Source: Rhynochetos jubatus (Eukaryota; Chordata; Aves; Eurypygiformes; Rhynochetidae). From it: a DNA stretch of 64,000 nt. Shown here one piece after another: positions 62,623 to 64,000 of this stretch (positions within the stretch are counted from its first letter, which is position 1; the number at the start of each line of letters is the position of its first letter). The notes beneath the pieces were generated by a model. That model saw only the letters and a list, made by a program, of their open reading frames with translations, did not search any database and was not told where the DNA came from. Made by a program: the position numbers and the translations under genes. The DNA is taken from the NCBI GenBank assembly GCA_027574665.1, contig CM050648.1, positions 51,073,200 through 51,137,199 of the forward strand, in the 5' to 3' direction.

Positions 62623-62871
62623 TGGCACTGTGATGAAGATCCTGTTAGAAGTAAAACCTACAGTCTCAATTATATGTGCCAACCACCTCCTCTGTATGGG
62701 TTTTACAGTGTGGGGCAGCAAGATTTTCCTTCAGCTTGGAGTTACAATTATAATGCATGTCCCCCTCTTCCACTTCCATCTTTCTTTCACTTTGTGCGTT
62801 TTCCCACTGTATTGCAGTGCTTTCCAAAGAGGGAACAAACAGGTTATCTTAAGAACAGACCACAGGCTTGA
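62623..62871 (+). other. Unrecognised Tyr/Pro-rich candidate exon, about 82 codons
   Basis: After an in-frame TAG at 62620-62622 the frame is open for 82 codons: WHCDEDPVRSKTYSLNY, then MCQPPPLYGFYSVGQQ, DFPSAWSYNYNACPPLPLPS, and on to a stop at about 62869. The TAG itself ends a possible AG acceptor (ATCCCCAACATGGGATAG). Tyrosine, proline and glutamine enrichment with few rare codons looks more protein-like than most frames here. I cannot name a family. An ATG at 62674 would give 65 residues. It could be an internal exon of an unannotated gene or chance. Confidence 0.2.
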
Positions 62872-64000
62872 AATCTTCCCACTGTTTTCATTAAAAAAGA
62901 AAAGGTTTTCAGGAGGATAATCATATTCGGAAATGATGTGACTAAATGTTATCAGGTTGTCATGGCGATTGCAGTCTCTTAAAAAATGTCTGTATTGTGG
63001 TTCACTAATGAGCAATATATTAACTAAAACAAACACTATTTGTCTTTTCAAGTATTATTCATATGCACTACTGAATTAAATCTCTCTCTTTTTTTTTTTT
63101 CCCCCTTCTGTTGGAGTACTGTTCTTTGTCTTATAAACACTGGAACTGAATTCAAGCAATAAACAAGACCAGAGATAACTTCATCACCTTTGCTATATTT
63201 CACACCACTGTGTCAAGCCGAGCCTCACATCAACCAGTCTGCAGCACTGGATACTGAGCATCACATCGTCAGCAAAATTACTTGACTAAGTTAGAACTTC
63301 AGACCTGTACTTTCTGGCACTTGAAGTTTTGTCAGTCTCAATTCAAGTACAATTTGCACCGTAAATCTCACCAGTCTCAGGGTTTACATTTCTGTGACAT
63401 GTCTTTGCAGAAGACAAGCTGGAACACTGAAGCAATGCATGATTTGGGCTGGTTCCAAGTTCAACCCACCCTTACTACCTCAAACCTTTAAAATTCACCT
63501 TCCAAGTCTCCAAGATCCCATGTGGAACCTTGGCTCTTTCCTTCTCCTAAACGGGCATAGAAATGGTAGAGATTGAAGTACCTTTTAGCATTCACATACA
63601 TGTCAAGGCACGGTCTCGGTCTGCCTTCCGAAACCCTTTGGACTTTGGAGCTCTTCCCAGCAGCACCTCTAAAACATCTCCCAGAATCAATCTACCACAA
63701 CCCAAGAGGACACAGGGGTTTTGGAGGGGCAGTGAGGTCACACCAGCGGGGAGAAGATGTGTGAAGGTACCCTAAGAGGCAGAGTGAAAACCTTTGAGAG
63801 TCTGGAGGTCTTCTGAACAGGAAACTGTGCCATCCCACGTTCAGGTTTGATCAGGAGCTTTATCACTCTTAGCTCACTCTCCAAACCCTGCACTGACAGT
63901 GGAAGTAGCTCCAAATAACACCGAGGATAAGACAAAGCTGGGCCCTGTCCAGATGGACATCAGCCATAAATTACACTTTTGCAAAATAATTTCAGGTGGT

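Larger units (their letters stand above)
50169..64000. other. Mostly unique non-coding DNA
   Basis: No recognised gene, LINE or LTR. Simple tracts include A-rich sequence at 56749-56771 and an A run near 58062-58074. CpG density is moderately raised near 60300-60550 but not enough to call an island. The sequence around 60070-60140 (GAATAATTGTATGGGG, CATAACTGTAATTCC) is a weak candidate conserved element. Two short frames and one motif-rich segment within this span are listed separately. Confidence 0.45.

Overview
The window looks like vertebrate, almost certainly avian, nuclear DNA. Three LINE fragments (near 4.5-5.2, 37.6-38.7 and 49.4-49.7 kb) carry the 3' sequence of the CR1 families typical of birds: TGTAGTGACAGGACAAGG, then GAGCAACCTGGTCTAGTG, then CCATGGCAGG, ending in variants of ATTCTATGATTCT. 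A fourth CR1 fragment lies in antisense near 50.1 kb. There are no operons, no tightly packed genes and no bacterial signals. I could not assign the species.

I recognise no functional protein-coding gene. The longest open frames are a decayed CR1 polymerase or chance frames. The best description is a 64 kb gene desert or the inside of a very large intron, built of mostly unique, moderately AT-rich DNA, simple repeats and transposon fossils of several ages.

Layout. 0-4.4 kb: unique DNA with an AAAC-rich tract and a small CpG cluster near 0.2-0.35 kb. 4.4-5.2 kb: a TTGA microsatellite abutting a 5'-truncated CR1. 8.8-10.2 kb: an old CR1 in sense. 11.1 kb: a possible L2-type 3' tail. 11.6 kb: an unrecognised minus-strand frame behind a good splice acceptor. 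About 17.9-21.0 kb: a nested pair, an L2-like LINE in sense split by an old CR1 in antisense. 26.8-27.25 kb: the clearest CpG-island-like stretch. 33.6 kb: a G-quadruplex-type tract. 36.0-42.6 kb: short pieces resembling an old dispersed amniote repeat, plus the largest CR1 copy. 43-64 kb: mostly unique DNA, with two small CR1 fragments, two homeodomain-site-rich segments that may be conserved enhancers (45.9 and 61.65 kb), and two short frames of uncertain status (52.1 and 62.6 kb).

No tRNA, rRNA, CRISPR array, LTR retrovirus or complete DNA transposon was recognised. Repeat calls rest on remembered family features read by eye, not on alignment, so boundaries are approximate, especially for the old copies. 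I did not find a previously undescribed system here. The items most worth checking are the CpG island, the nested LINEs, the three candidate exons and the candidate conserved elements.
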